From a virus, in IMG/VR virus record IMGVR_UViG_3300019458_000047, positions 1 through 49,586 of that record: a DNA stretch of 49,586 bases; one strand, given 5' to 3'. Made by a program: the position numbers and the translations under genes. Under the pieces are notes generated by a model. That model was not told the origin of the DNA and made no database searches. It saw only the letters and a program-made list of their open reading frames with translations. Position 1 is the first letter of the stretch, and each line of letters opens with the position of its first letter. Of the stretch, positions 10,601-19,309 are shown in pieces.

Positions 10601-11990
10601 AAAAGTTGAGTGCAGTTTGTGCCGTCGAACTTCCATCAACTTGAATATCTTCGTTGATTGAGGCTCTTGGAGTCATGATCACATGTCTGCCCAAGGCGTC
10701 GATGATAGTGCGAGCTTCTACAAGCAACGACTTTTGATTGATAGCTTGGGATACTTCAGCCCCGCTTGCTCTGCCAGGGATGCTAAAATCAGATTCTTGA
10801 AACGTGAATGTTTCTTCGTCAGTGCCTACCGTAACTACTACAGTCTCACCACCAACTAGATTAAAAGGTTCTACAGATTGAGATACCAAACTACTCTTAG
10901 TCAACTGAAAGTTTTGAAGTTGAAAAAACTGCTCTCCACCAATAGCTGAAGTCACTAACTCTTCCAAGCCCACCGCTGCGATTTCCGGTTCGAGACCGCG
11001 ACCATTATCGATGTACACCTTAGTTGGACCATCAGCCAAAATAACTGGGGGTACGATGTTGGCGCTGACTACGCTGTTGTTGGTGTTTTGATCTACTAAT
11101 CCTAAAATTCCGTTCTTGATTGATTGTGGAGTTCCCCGAGACAACGATTGAATAGTAGCTCGAATACGGTCACGTAAACTTTGATCAGACTCAAGATCTC
11201 TACCATTTACAAACGGGAGCGGGTTGGTTACTGTAGCTCCGTTGAAAGGAATGTTTGGGAATGAGATGATTGAGTTTGCGGGTACTTTGAAAGCACCAGG
11301 TTGGGTAGCGGTTACCAACACGCTACTGAAGGTGTTTTCTCCATCCAACAATTGGATTGTTTGATTCAACTCAAAAGTAACTTTAGCACTTACATCAGTT
11401 TCAGGGATCTCAACTTCCGTACCTGCATCTAAAGTTCTGATACCACCTTGGCCTAAAATAACCGACTCATCGGTGCCGTGATCGTTGGTAAGAGCTGAGC
11501 TTAAGGTGATTGTCCAATAAGAGGTGTTATCTACGGGAGCCACGGTATAAGATATCGGACCTTCTGAATTACTGGTTCCTCGACCGATGTATAAAGATCC
11601 AGTTGCTGGAAAAGCACTGGCGTCGTCTACGAAAATGACAGAGCTTCCGGCTACTGGTCCTGGAAGTCCAGAGTAAATTTTAGTTGCAATCTTAGAAAAA
11701 CTAACATCGATTACAGTTACAAATCCGCTATGAGGAGAAGAAGGTAAGCGAGTGATCCCATACTCCGAAGCTCTTGAATCAAGATCATCACCCTCAGTAG
11801 TATCGAGGTGGTAGTTCCTGATTATGTTCAACATTTGAATATATTGTTGAAAGTCTTCCTGAGCTGCTGCTTCGAGTAAGGTTAAGATTACAGAACCATC
11901 ACTGAAGTCAGTAATAGGGGTGTTCGATGATACCGTAGAGGCCATCGAGGCTACGAGTTGGGGATGCGATTTAGGTACAAAGTTTCCCAT
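7635..11990 (-). CDS. Baseplate J / gp47-like protein, 1451 aa, greatly enlarged
   Basis: The region around residues 255-300 (SDQSLRDRIRATIQSLSRG, then TPQSIKNGI) and the C-terminal 150 residues (GVSLNSVSESVKN, GVGEPVVLSEIIAACLSVTGV) match the baseplate J family, which forms the outer baseplate wedge. Typical members are roughly 300-500 residues; this one carries about 1000 extra residues built from repeated beta modules between the two conserved parts. Four types can be seen: 'TA.EV..aIN...GGTAN' (about 392-465, 597-663, 892-960, 1097-1162), 'GTLFT.EL' (668-737, perhaps 503-567), 'Y.TFI.TSMI...TG.N' (825-889, 1033-1100, 1197-1267) and 'EGPISY' (117-183). The ends strongly support J identity; the function of the modules is unknown. 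Confidence 0.85.
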   Translation of the reverse strand: MGNFVPKSHPQLVASMASTVSSNTPITDFSDGSVILTLLEAAAQEDFQQYIQMLNIIRNYHLDTTEGDDLDSRASEYGITRLPSSPHSGFVTVIDVSFSKIATKIYSGLPGPVAGSSVIFVDDASAFPATGSLYIGRGTSNSEGPISYTVAPVDNTSYWTITLSSALTNDHGTDESVILGQGGIRTLDAGTEVEIPETDVSAKVTFELNQTIQLLDGENTFSSVLVTATQPGAFKVPANSIISFPNIPFNGATVTNPLPFVNGRDLESDQSLRDRIRATIQSLSRGTPQSIKNGILGLVDQNTNNSVVSANIVPPVILADGPTKVYIDNGRGLEPEIAAVGLEELVTSAIGGEQFFQLQNFQLTKSSLVSQSVEPFNLVGGETVVVTVGTDEETFTFQESDFSIPGRASGAEVSQAINQKSLLVEARTIIDALGRHVIMTPRASINEDIQVDGSSTAQTALNFSELKAETLKLYKNDMLLTKDGVTAAILSQAQPFNFSTTSTTTTDGDITVTPGSAVVTKLVAGAFPFKEFIHEDDFIKFSTDADSFYARVRTVVSDTKLILDTEYLATGGGVGDLTIWSSPQLDIAANGERDQAETVSFGPTDFSNALQATASEVFARLSVDLDLSQTELAVNSTKIKIISNVEDSSESSMQALGGGAALALGLATQSSLTGTISATGGSIVVTGVGTLFTTELEKDQWIKVDADGLGAWSKVHTIESDTILYLEKGYRGPSSVGAAGSKVNFGEFAVGKNKDYVLNRSNGQIELLSPLSAGNSLTAGSVNTRAFLLSVEETFNFVPLGASSTLIVAIDGGQQATVTTGDGSAPYDTFISTSLIGFQANIFNGFYIEWTTGDNVGETALVSSYNTATGQIVASAGFTNPILVGDKFVLSQVISFTHATDFADPSAATADEVVFAINAQLLGGKADNKSGQVRIRTANFQDTGQIQVKGGTANTVLLFSTTAVSSQTNNVGFLESQNSDRSGNAAAIGYTLGPNQNIAVIFDDDSVNKTFSVKLQVAGSVTSTGVGVFSDSATGTKYINDDYFNDFWIYWLTGSNAGSVQNVTNYVGTAGTFTVADIFPMPLSNPIAIGDTFALVPRTADNVVALLNDTNTTTMSVVGNAEVIGITGDFIQISSKTPGSAGKVHVTGGTANAIAIAIQSVPAGAPVNDVTTNTIAGLSKGLYVKLSVDAAVTTGDLTVPYNTFIATSMISALPAYFTGMDIEFLTGNNKGFKTTISSYNNVTGQIVLTTAATNAILVTDTFRISTNVYVVGITGSVAPYTVTFNDSSNVAYDVSGFIPQRSSAIRDVNGLNFSTRQVEGVDGYKYFTGLLQKVQWTIDGLPTDAATYPGIGAAGTQFEVLSPIIRKLKFIISLTTVEGVSLNSVSESVKNTILEYVNSRGVGEPVVLSEIIAACLSVTGVFDAVILNQEVNITVSASEIPRLDSQDLIVG

Positions 11991-12000
11991 AAAATTTCCT

Positions 12001-12426
12001 TTAAGCTGGAGTTGTAAATTGAAGTGGTACTGCTATTCCTGTATTAGCCAGTGCTACTCGAATGTTTGTTAAAACTCGATCTCCCAATACGCTTACTTTG
12101 GCTTGTACGTCTTCAAATCTCTCATCGTTCAACAACGACTTGAGTATCTGAGCCTGAATAGTAAACGCGTCTTTAGTCTTTTGTCCAACTTGAAGATCCG
12201 TACCAATCTCAGGATGGTAAAGTAAAGAACCAGGTTCTACGCTGAGTCTGATAAAAATGGCTTGAGCTGCGTTATTGACTCCTGCGATCAACTCAAGATC
12301 GTTCAGGTTGTTCAATTGAAGGTCGCCATTCTGATTAATTTTAAGGTCCACTCCTAAACTTTTTTCAAGTTCCGAAAGATTCCTTGTAAGCTCAGAATCT
12401 GGTCCTCTTAAAATAGCAACGGCCAT
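12001..12426 (-). CDS. Baseplate wedge protein, gp25 / gpW-like lysozyme-related family
   Basis: This 141-residue protein has the gp25/W signature: 'LLYHPEIGTDLQVGQ' near residue 70, then a helix (TKDAFTIQAQILKSLL) and a strand-turn-strand end (LTNIRVALANTG). Family members form the inner baseplate wedge and usually lie directly before baseplate J, as here. The N-terminal 50 residues (ELTRNLSELEKSLGVDL, 'NGDLQLNNLNDLELIAG') look like an additional small domain. Ten bases separate it from the J gene and two from the LysM gene. The family call is fairly secure from motif plus position. Confidence 0.8.
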   Translation of the reverse strand: MAVAILRGPDSELTRNLSELEKSLGVDLKINQNGDLQLNNLNDLELIAGVNNAAQAIFIRLSVEPGSLLYHPEIGTDLQVGQKTKDAFTIQAQILKSLLNDERFEDVQAKVSVLGDRVLTNIRVALANTGIAVPLQFTTPA

Positions 12427-12428
12427 GA

Positions 12429-14096
12429 TTAATCTACTCCTACCATTAAGGTATCGCCCGGTTTTTTAACGTGGTCACCACCAGCTGAGCTGATGTACGG
12501 GGGTTTCAATTGGTTTAAAACCACAAGCTCAGGCCATCGTTGTGCAGTTCCCAGTTCCCTTACGGCTATCTTTTCTAGTGTATCATTTCCTCGGATTCTA
12601 ACCTGTCTAACATTTGCTGGTTTGTTGATTTGAACTGGTTGAGATTCTTGAGGTAATCCTGGAATAATGAAGGCTTGTCGAGCATTATCAAACGCCTTTT
12701 CAGCATCAGATTCAAATGCGTCGTTGTTTGCGAGCACTACGCTTAAAGCATCTGCTGAAGTCTTCACGTTACCTAACAACAAAAATTCCTCATCACTGGC
12801 AATCTTAAGGGGGCCGGGTGTGTTAGTCACTACGCGACCCTTAATTTGATTATACAGGGGATCTCCCATATTCAAACTATCTGCAATATTATCTGACTGT
12901 TCTTGTAAGGAAGCTCTTAAATCGTTTACAAAAGCTCTAGGTACTGGAACTTTAGTGTCACTACCTATGCGGCTTAATACTGGAGAAGTAGCTGTGATTA
13001 TAGCTGCGTTAGCTGCACTATCTTCTGAGTTATTAAATCCTAGGGTTTGCGATAATTGGTTTGCATTTTCTCTGATACCTAAGATCGAATTTGAAGTGTT
13101 TCGAATTAGAATCTCAGGTAAAGCCAGGGTGTCTGAAATACCGTTATTTAAGTCTTCGAGAGCAAACTGTAACTGAAGAAGAGGACCATTAACAGTCTGG
13201 TCAATGGCTTGAAAGGTCTGACGAAAAGCAGTAGACGTAGCGTTTATAGCAGCGCGAGATTGTTGCAAAGCAGCTGAAGCGTTTGCAAACACGTTTCCGA
13301 TTTGTTCTAGTAAACTGGGTTTAGCTCCAGGAGGAAGTTTGAAAGCTGCATTAAGGTTTCCAATAGCTTTAAGAACAATACGGTAATTGTACGTCAAAGG
13401 AGATTTCGAATTTCTATCCATGTTAAATTCCATGGGTTCAACAATCAAAGCTTGGTTGTCTTTTTCATTGATGAAAACTAAAAATAGATCTCCATTCTTC
13501 TGAGTCTTATTGAAAGCGTAACTGAGGAAGTACTGTCTTAGACCTAAAAACTCTTCGTATCCAGATACTACTTTTGAAGTAGATTTCTTTGAACGACCGG
13601 TTTTAGAATCAACGCCTTCTGGTTCTTTAGGAGCTGCAGTGATGTCAGCAAAATTGGCTTGAGGTCCGCTGTAACTACCTCGCTCTCCAGGGAACACACC
13701 CGTAGTTCCTTGAATCACGATGTCTTTAAACACCACGCCTTCTGACTCTACGATTACACCTCTGCGAGTAGCAGATACGTTAGTAGCGAAAATTTCTTTC
13801 TGAGAGATTGCTTGAGGAGGAATATCTAAATAATAAAATGAACCGGCGCTATCTAGAGTCTGAAGAAGACCTTTAGAAGATACTTGAGCAAAGCCGTATC
13901 GAACTTTTTGGCCTTGGGTGTTGCCTAGCCATTTACCAGCTGAGTCGCTGTTCCAAGTACTACCGCCGAATTGGACGTTGTAAAGCGAAATACCACCTTT
14001 AGGTTGTGCACCTTTAGACCCACCTCCAAAGATTTGATTTAAGCTTTCTCCGAAATCTGAGACGATTTGTCCCAAATTTCCTATGCCAAACGCCAT
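12429..14096 (-). CDS. LysM-containing tail / baseplate protein, 555 aa
   Basis: The last 60 residues form a LysM-like domain: 'GNDTLEKIAVRELGTAQRWP', then 'LVVLNQLKPPYIS' and 'VKKPGDTLMVGV'. In contractile phages, proteins ending in LysM near the hub (gp53-like, XkdP-like) join tube to baseplate or contact peptidoglycan. The N-terminus (about 40-250) is beta-rich. The middle (about 270-460) is helical and Ala/Asn/Gln-rich. A gap of 51 bases before the start contains a promoter candidate, and the ribosome site is AGGAGA, so this gene probably begins a sub-operon with gp25, J, I and fibre. The LysM call is good; the exact role is inferred from position. Confidence 0.75.
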   Translation of the reverse strand: MAFGIGNLGQIVSDFGESLNQIFGGGSKGAQPKGGISLYNVQFGGSTWNSDSAGKWLGNTQGQKVRYGFAQVSSKGLLQTLDSAGSFYYLDIPPQAISQKEIFATNVSATRRGVIVESEGVVFKDIVIQGTTGVFPGERGSYSGPQANFADITAAPKEPEGVDSKTGRSKKSTSKVVSGYEEFLGLRQYFLSYAFNKTQKNGDLFLVFINEKDNQALIVEPMEFNMDRNSKSPLTYNYRIVLKAIGNLNAAFKLPPGAKPSLLEQIGNVFANASAALQQSRAAINATSTAFRQTFQAIDQTVNGPLLQLQFALEDLNNGISDTLALPEILIRNTSNSILGIRENANQLSQTLGFNNSEDSAANAAIITATSPVLSRIGSDTKVPVPRAFVNDLRASLQEQSDNIADSLNMGDPLYNQIKGRVVTNTPGPLKIASDEEFLLLGNVKTSADALSVVLANNDAFESDAEKAFDNARQAFIIPGLPQESQPVQINKPANVRQVRIRGNDTLEKIAVRELGTAQRWPELVVLNQLKPPYISSAGGDHVKKPGDTLMVGVD

Positions 14097-14135
14097 GTTA
14101 TATTATTCTCCTATTATTTTTGAGTGCCAAAATAA

Positions 14136-14144
14136 AGTATACCA
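14136..14144 (-). promoter_or_regulatory. Extended -10 promoter candidate upstream of the LysM baseplate gene
   Basis: The minus strand reads TGGTATACT, preceded by CCA, about 40 bases before the ATG at 14096. It is one of the closest matches to the RTGNTANAMT pattern of leftward gaps. No good -35 box is visible upstream, where the end of the spike gene lies. Confidence 0.55.
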
Positions 14145-14147
14145 TGG

Positions 14148-15353
14148 TTATAGCGTCCCTTTTATGCTCTCGATCAAGGCTTTTATGATAGTAAATTGAG
14201 CGGCAGCTGCGATCCAACCACCCGCAGTAGTCGGAGGTCCTGTTGGATTTCCTGGTATAGGAGTGATAATGTTATGGGTATGAGCAGCTTCTGCAGTAGA
14301 AACTGTAATAAGTTGTTGAAGTTGATCTGAAATTTGTTGAAGAAGCTCGGCAGTCGAAGAGCCAAGTGCTACGGTATTATTCACGATATTAAGCTCACCG
14401 GTTCCCGAGGTTACTAGCTTAATAGCGTCCCCTGTTCCATCAATAGAAGCTTCAGCTCCGGCAGAAGTTTTCATCTCAATTTTGTCAGCAGTACCGTCCA
14501 ACTTGACTTCCGTTCCGCCAGCAGTAAGAGCATCTACAGTATCTGCACTTCCATCGATCTCAACTTTAGCTCCTCCGGTAGTCTCGGCGGTGATTTTATC
14601 TCCATCTCCGTCTACCTCAACTTTCGCTCCACCCGTCGTTTCAATGGTTACCTTATCTTTCTCACCATCATACGTAACCGTAACCCCGTTAGTAAACGTG
14701 AATGTTTTGGTTTTACGGTTCATCTCGAATTTTTGATCTTCATTATCGGCTAAAGTAAACACGCCGTCTTTGTCGATCTTTACTTCTGTAGGTCCCGTAT
14801 CTTCTCGTGCAAGCTTTCCATCAGGAGTGCGGTTGCCAAGGTACGTGAGTATGAATTCTCCGTCCTTATTGATTTCCCACTGAATACCACGGTACTCGCC
14901 TTTCTTCCTAATACCGTCAGCTTTGGTTGCTCCTTTGGAAAACGCAGGATGCTGCCAAGTTCCTACAATAAACGGTTTGTCGTTACTGCCATGCATGTGT
15001 GCTATGACTACGATAGTTCCGTTTTTATTTTTGAAAAAGTTTGAAGAATCTAACTTACCTTTGGATGCAAACTCATTTGACTCTAATATGGTCTCTTCGA
15101 AATCATTAGCTCCGAATAAGCTAGACATTGATCGAATATTACGTAAAGTGCTTTGTCCACCTTTAGCATCTCGTATGCTCACGTCGTATTCCACGAACTT
15201 TTTTGAAATATTAGAATCTTCGTCTACGAAGTGGATCTTATCAATCTGACCGTAGGTGAACCGCAGTCCGCCATCATACACATCGGAACCTGAAGGCATC
15301 TTCTCGGTTCCAAAGTAGGAGCTTATTGTAGAGCCGTCTGGATGTCTACCCAT
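14148..15353 (-). CDS. Baseplate spike protein, gpV / gp45-like, with beta-helical repeats
   Basis: Residues about 25-140 fit the OB-fold of baseplate V proteins ('NGTIVVIAHMHGSNDKPFIV', then 'GTWQHP'). Residues about 223-318 contain five repeats of about 19 residues with the core 'GGAKVEVDGDGDKITAETT', varying mainly in charge; this is typical of a triangular beta-helix needle. A helical stretch (334-352) follows, then 'AAHTH' near 358-360 and a Gly/Pro-rich end. HxH motifs bind iron at the spike tip in P2-type spikes, but this one is 41 residues from the C-terminus, so iron binding is uncertain. It overlaps the hub gene by one base. The protein would puncture the outer membrane at contraction. 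Confidence 0.8.
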   Translation of the reverse strand: MGRHPDGSTISSYFGTEKMPSGSDVYDGGLRFTYGQIDKIHFVDEDSNISKKFVEYDVSIRDAKGGQSTLRNIRSMSSLFGANDFEETILESNEFASKGKLDSSNFFKNKNGTIVVIAHMHGSNDKPFIVGTWQHPAFSKGATKADGIRKKGEYRGIQWEINKDGEFILTYLGNRTPDGKLAREDTGPTEVKIDKDGVFTLADNEDQKFEMNRKTKTFTFTNGVTVTYDGEKDKVTIETTGGAKVEVDGDGDKITAETTGGAKVEIDGSADTVDALTAGGTEVKLDGTADKIEMKTSAGAEASIDGTGDAIKLVTSGTGELNIVNNTVALGSSTAELLQQISDQLQQLITVSTAEAAHTHNIITPIPGNPTGPPTTAGGWIAAAAQFTIIKALIESIKGTL

Positions 15354-17080
15354 TACGATTTTCTCCTAGCGTTTGGAACAAAGTTAGTAACTACGGTTAC
15401 TGGATCATTAGGGGATTGAGAAGCTCCAATAAACTTAGATCTAGCTCCTATGAGAAGTTGACCTCGTGTGACTCTGACTTCTGTGTTATAAATTGTGTCC
15501 CCAGTGGAAGGTGTGATCTCGTAGTTATGAGTATAACCTTCAACGTGGAATAGTTGATTTGAGTCTGTAAGATAAAGGTTACTGCCCACTTCCATAAACT
15601 CGTCTCGACCGTCTATAACCAACGAGCCATTGAAGAGGTTGTGTGAGGTAAAGAACCAATCTTGAAGAAGGTTCACGCAGTTTTTGCAATAGTTTTTGAT
15701 ACCGTCTCCGCTGTTTGTAGAACTAGCGCCTAGTACGTAAGCTGTCTGTGCTTGAAGAACTCGGAGCCCATATCTTTGAATCGAGGGCACGTTAGATCCT
15801 GCTACATAGGCAATATCGTAAACATCCGTATCAACTTTAGGAACTACTATAACGTAATTGATTCTATCGTGATCACTCTTTCCTATGTTTTTGTGTCTCA
15901 CGTCTGAACTTGTAATTTTAGTTCTTGGTAGATCTACGAAAAAGGTTTTTTTAGAATCCGCAACTGAATCAGTAACGTCGTCCCCTTCGTTTTGAAAGAA
16001 CACGTTAGTTTCTTGATCTGATTTATTTGAGAAAGGAAGTTGTCTTAGAACCAATGAAGGTTTAAGTTTTCCGCTAGAGTCTAATACTAGTTCGGTATAC
16101 AATTCGTTTGTAGCAGAGTTTTTGAACGAGTCTAATATGGACCAAACTTCTCCCGAAGCAGGTAGCGATTTTATAACTGCGGCTCCTGGTAAAGAAACTG
16201 CACTTTGAAATACGTTGTTCTTATAAGAATGTAACCCAATTCGATCTTTGTTCAAAATATCTATAAATGACACGCCCTTGGGTTTGATCTGACTTGGTGG
16301 TAAAAACTTCCTAGCTAGTATGCTTGGTATATACCAGATCTCATTAGCAGAATTTACTTTTTTCTCGGACCCACCCAAGTAGAAGTCGATCAGACTTTTT
16401 ACAACCTTGTCAGGACTATTGCCTATAACTGATACTGTGTTTTTAGAATCTTTTAAGAACTTCGCACCTAAAATACTTTCGGCATCTTGCTGGTTTACGA
16501 TAGGATTGAAAAATAAAGACATGTCAAATACTTTTCCAAATTCTCTACCAGTAATAAGGTACTCAGCTCTAGGTCTTCCGGTTGACGGATCGTCTGTTTC
16601 AACCATTCTAACGTTTTCAACAACTCCTAAAAACTTTAATCCGCTAGAAGAAGTTGCTGCAGAAACTTGAGTGACTTGAATGTCTCCACTCTTTTTAAGA
16701 TAAATCATAATCCAATCGCCAGGGTGTACGGATTGAACGTAATCAATATTTCCAGGTAGGTTCAAATCTCCCGATCGCTGTTTACCTTTTTTAAGGTTCA
16801 CGCTAAACGTCCCTTTGTTGTCCTTGTTTTTATTAATTGTGCATCGAACCACATCGTCTCGAATGAGCATGTAGTTTTTGGTGTCTAAGTTGTCCTGCGT
16901 AGCTGCGGGAGCACCACCAAGAATTTGTTCCGTAGAAATATTCAAGTCATGTAGTTTAGTTATGGTAGGATCTTGGTATCTAAAAATTTCCACAACACAT
17001 GTAGAACGCTGAGATCTAATTCTAGCAGTAGTGCGGGGAACGTTTGGAGCCGACGATCTTGGTGCTTCAAAACCTGACAT
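15353..17080 (-). CDS. Baseplate hub protein, gpD / gp27-like (probable), 575 aa
   Basis: The gene lies between tape measure and spike, the standard position of the hub (late control D-type) protein that carries the spike. The N-terminal part has strand-rich segments such as 'VHPGDWIMIYLKKSGD' and 'GLKFLGVVENVRMVE', followed by 'EYLITGREFGKVFDMSLF', which resemble the hub beta domains: a module that sets limits ('GDWI'), then a change of frame ('GRE'). The C-terminal 'NLYLTDSNQLFHVEGYTHNY' and 'TEVRVTRGQL' also fit the hub family. It overlaps both neighbours by one base. I base the call on context and these motifs; no catalytic domain is visible. Confidence 0.65.
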   Translation of the reverse strand: MSGFEAPRSSAPNVPRTTARIRSQRSTCVVEIFRYQDPTITKLHDLNISTEQILGGAPAATQDNLDTKNYMLIRDDVVRCTINKNKDNKGTFSVNLKKGKQRSGDLNLPGNIDYVQSVHPGDWIMIYLKKSGDIQVTQVSAATSSSGLKFLGVVENVRMVETDDPSTGRPRAEYLITGREFGKVFDMSLFFNPIVNQQDAESILGAKFLKDSKNTVSVIGNSPDKVVKSLIDFYLGGSEKKVNSANEIWYIPSILARKFLPPSQIKPKGVSFIDILNKDRIGLHSYKNNVFQSAVSLPGAAVIKSLPASGEVWSILDSFKNSATNELYTELVLDSSGKLKPSLVLRQLPFSNKSDQETNVFFQNEGDDVTDSVADSKKTFFVDLPRTKITSSDVRHKNIGKSDHDRINYVIVVPKVDTDVYDIAYVAGSNVPSIQRYGLRVLQAQTAYVLGASSTNSGDGIKNYCKNCVNLLQDWFFTSHNLFNGSLVIDGRDEFMEVGSNLYLTDSNQLFHVEGYTHNYEITPSTGDTIYNTEVRVTRGQLLIGARSKFIGASQSPNDPVTVVTNFVPNARRKS

Positions 17081-18885
17081 TACCTAACCTCTTTAGAAAC
17101 CCTCGAAGAAGCTGCCATATCTTGTAATGCTCGGGTAGCTTCATTCAATCGTTCTATAAAACTTTCCATGGTATCAGCAGCGTCTTTAGTATCTTCGGCC
17201 AATAACTTCATACCGGTTGAAAACTCAATTTGTAACTTTGTGGCATCTTGGATAGTATTTGCAAGTTCTTTAGTGCCCATAGCACCTTCAGGAAGTTGAA
17301 CTGCTTCTGCGGGAGTTGCTGGTCCCATCATGTCCATTGCGTTTTTTCTTCCTAAAAACTGCTCAGCAGTCATTCCAGTTTCCCTAGCTCCCATGAAGAA
17401 CTCCATAGGGGAGCCTGCTACACCAGCTGCTTGCATTCCTTTATTAAGCGCGTTTCCCTTTCCTTGTCTTAACTTTTCTGCCTTATCTTTATCAACTCCT
17501 AGAATACGCATGATATCTTCGGAAGTAGCTTCTCCAGAGATTTGAGATCCAGCTAGTAATTGTTCGCTAGTAGCTCCTGGTCCTAGAGCTTCCTGTACAG
17601 CCATGATATTTCCAATGCCTGACAGACCCCGAGTTGAAGTAGATTCTTGTTTAAGTTGTCCTTGTAGAGTAGCTGCTTGTTGTAGTTGAACTTGAGTGAC
17701 ATTACCGCCTGGTCCTGCGAATCCACCAGCCAATTGCTGAAGGCTTTCTCCAACTTTACCAACATCTATAGTTCCTAATCCGATACTTTGTTGAACGTAA
17801 GAAGCCGTGGTCTTTAAGAACTGACTGGTTTTACTTGCATCCATACCAGCTGCAATACCGCGTTTAAGCATTTCAACAGATCTAGAAACTCCTCCACTCA
17901 TGCTTCCGCGTTCTGCGCCTGCAAACACTTCACCAGTTTGAGCCGTTTCTCCCGCTGAGATGCCCAGTCTTCGTTGCATTTCTTGGAGCGTTCCCATGTT
18001 CTCAGAAGCTCCAGCGTTTCCTAGAAATTGTCTTGATTGAATAAATTGTTGTAGAGTTTCTTGTGGAGAAAAGCCAAACCGTTCAGCACCTTGTTGTTGA
18101 GTTATATTTAACTGACTTCCCGTAACTCCACCGCCAGACAAAGCTTCCATTCGGATGCCTCGCATAGCTCTAGCTTTTTGTAATGCTTCGTTTGCTGCTG
18201 GGTTTCGAAGCATCCTAGATCTTGCCTCTTCCTCAGCTCCACCAAAAAATCCAGTAGCTCCACCGTAAACAGCGCCAGCAATAGAACCCGCTGCTGTTCC
18301 TATACCTGGTACAAAACTACCCGCGAGTCCGCCTACTGCAGCGCCTTTGCCTGCTCCTTTAGCAGCTCCTGCAAGTTTGCCAAGTAAACTATCACGACCG
18401 CCTTGGCCAATACGAGAAATTGTTCCGCCTTGAGATAAAGCGTCTAATACAAATTGTTGTTGGTTTTTAGCAAGCTGTTCTTGGATTTCTCGAATACCAG
18501 TGTAGGCTCCACCAGCTAAACCCGCAACTCCGAGGCCAGTTCTAAATCCACCTTTCCTACCAAAGAAGCCGTCGTCATCGCCTCCACCGCCGCCTCCAGG
18601 AGGTCTACTTGGAGGAGTGACTCCAGGAATGTTTGAACTTCCCGGCATTCCACCCCTAGCTCCAGAACCTTCTTGTCTGATTCCTTCTAGAGTTTTTTTA
18701 ATTTCTTCATGGAATTTTTTAAACTCTTTCGCGATAGAGTCTAAAGATTTTGTGAGGTCTCCAAGATCCTGAGATCCAAAAGAGAACTCTTTACCCAAGG
18801 AACGTTTAAGTTGCTCAATCTGTTTTCTAAACGCAGAATCGTCTAGACTGGCAACTAATTTTAATTCCTTTTTGATCTCGCTCAT
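17080..18885 (-). CDS. Tail tape measure protein, 601 aa (probable)
   Basis: The N-terminus (LKLVASLDDSAFRKQIEQLK) matches the way many tape measure proteins start, and the gene sits between the assembly chaperones and the hub. Residues 30-75 are coiled-coil, followed by a Gly/Pro-rich linker (GGGGGGDDDGFF near 100) and two Gly/Ala-rich hydrophobic stretches (about 118-130 and 170-215), which could be membrane-active. The rest is Gln/Ala/Gly-rich helix. If the usual 0.15 nm per residue holds, the tail would be near 90 nm (inference). It is short for a tape measure and lacks a lytic domain, so a separate domain of a split tape measure is possible. Confidence 0.7.
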   Translation of the reverse strand: MSEIKKELKLVASLDDSAFRKQIEQLKRSLGKEFSFGSQDLGDLTKSLDSIAKEFKKFHEEIKKTLEGIRQEGSGARGGMPGSSNIPGVTPPSRPPGGGGGGDDDGFFGRKGGFRTGLGVAGLAGGAYTGIREIQEQLAKNQQQFVLDALSQGGTISRIGQGGRDSLLGKLAGAAKGAGKGAAVGGLAGSFVPGIGTAAGSIAGAVYGGATGFFGGAEEEARSRMLRNPAANEALQKARAMRGIRMEALSGGGVTGSQLNITQQQGAERFGFSPQETLQQFIQSRQFLGNAGASENMGTLQEMQRRLGISAGETAQTGEVFAGAERGSMSGGVSRSVEMLKRGIAAGMDASKTSQFLKTTASYVQQSIGLGTIDVGKVGESLQQLAGGFAGPGGNVTQVQLQQAATLQGQLKQESTSTRGLSGIGNIMAVQEALGPGATSEQLLAGSQISGEATSEDIMRILGVDKDKAEKLRQGKGNALNKGMQAAGVAGSPMEFFMGARETGMTAEQFLGRKNAMDMMGPATPAEAVQLPEGAMGTKELANTIQDATKLQIEFSTGMKLLAEDTKDAADTMESFIERLNEATRALQDMAASSRVSKEVR

Positions 18886-18886
18886 C

Positions 18887-19303
18887 TTATTCCTCTAGCT
18901 TGGTAAAGTCAGTGGTAATGACTTCGGGATATTCTTTTCTAACCTTCTCAGCAAACTCTTTCTCTTCTTTATTTAAAGCTTCTACTTGTTCAGCCATCTC
19001 GTCGGGGGATGCGTAATCATCTCCCATTTCCTTCTTAAGCCATTCTTCGTAGTTTTCGTTTTCTGAGGTAATCTCGTCAACTATGTGTGGGTTCTCTCTG
19101 ATGCGATGCATCTGATGAAGGACCAAAAGCTCCTCAACAGTCATCTCTAATAGTTTATCATCGTTAGGCGGTACGTTATACTGAAAGCAATACCAGTTCG
19201 TTAGAGCTTGTTCTAAGCCCTCGATAGTTCCAAGGTTAGGGTTGAGCTGCTCATAAGCTAGTCTCAAAAACCGCTTTCTGATATCCGTAGGCTTCTTTTT
19301 CAT
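18887..19303 (-). CDS. Tail assembly chaperone-like protein, second of a pair, 138 aa
   Basis: This small acidic helical protein (MKKKPTDIRKRFLRLAYEQL...) lies directly before the tape measure gene, where contractile and long-tailed phages encode tail assembly chaperones, often as a pair made by frameshifting. Its reading frame is the same as that of the upstream 123-residue protein and is separated from it by one TAA and two codons, so no frameshift site is needed here; see the finding on this pair. The C-terminal half is very rich in Glu (EEWLKKEMGDDY, NKEEKEFAEKVRKEYPE). The family is inferred from position and size. Confidence 0.6.
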   Translation of the reverse strand: MKKKPTDIRKRFLRLAYEQLNPNLGTIEGLEQALTNWYCFQYNVPPNDDKLLEMTVEELLVLHQMHRIRENPHIVDEITSENENYEEWLKKEMGDDYASPDEMAEQVEALNKEEKEFAEKVRKEYPEVITTDFTKLEE

Positions 19304-19309
19304 GACGAA

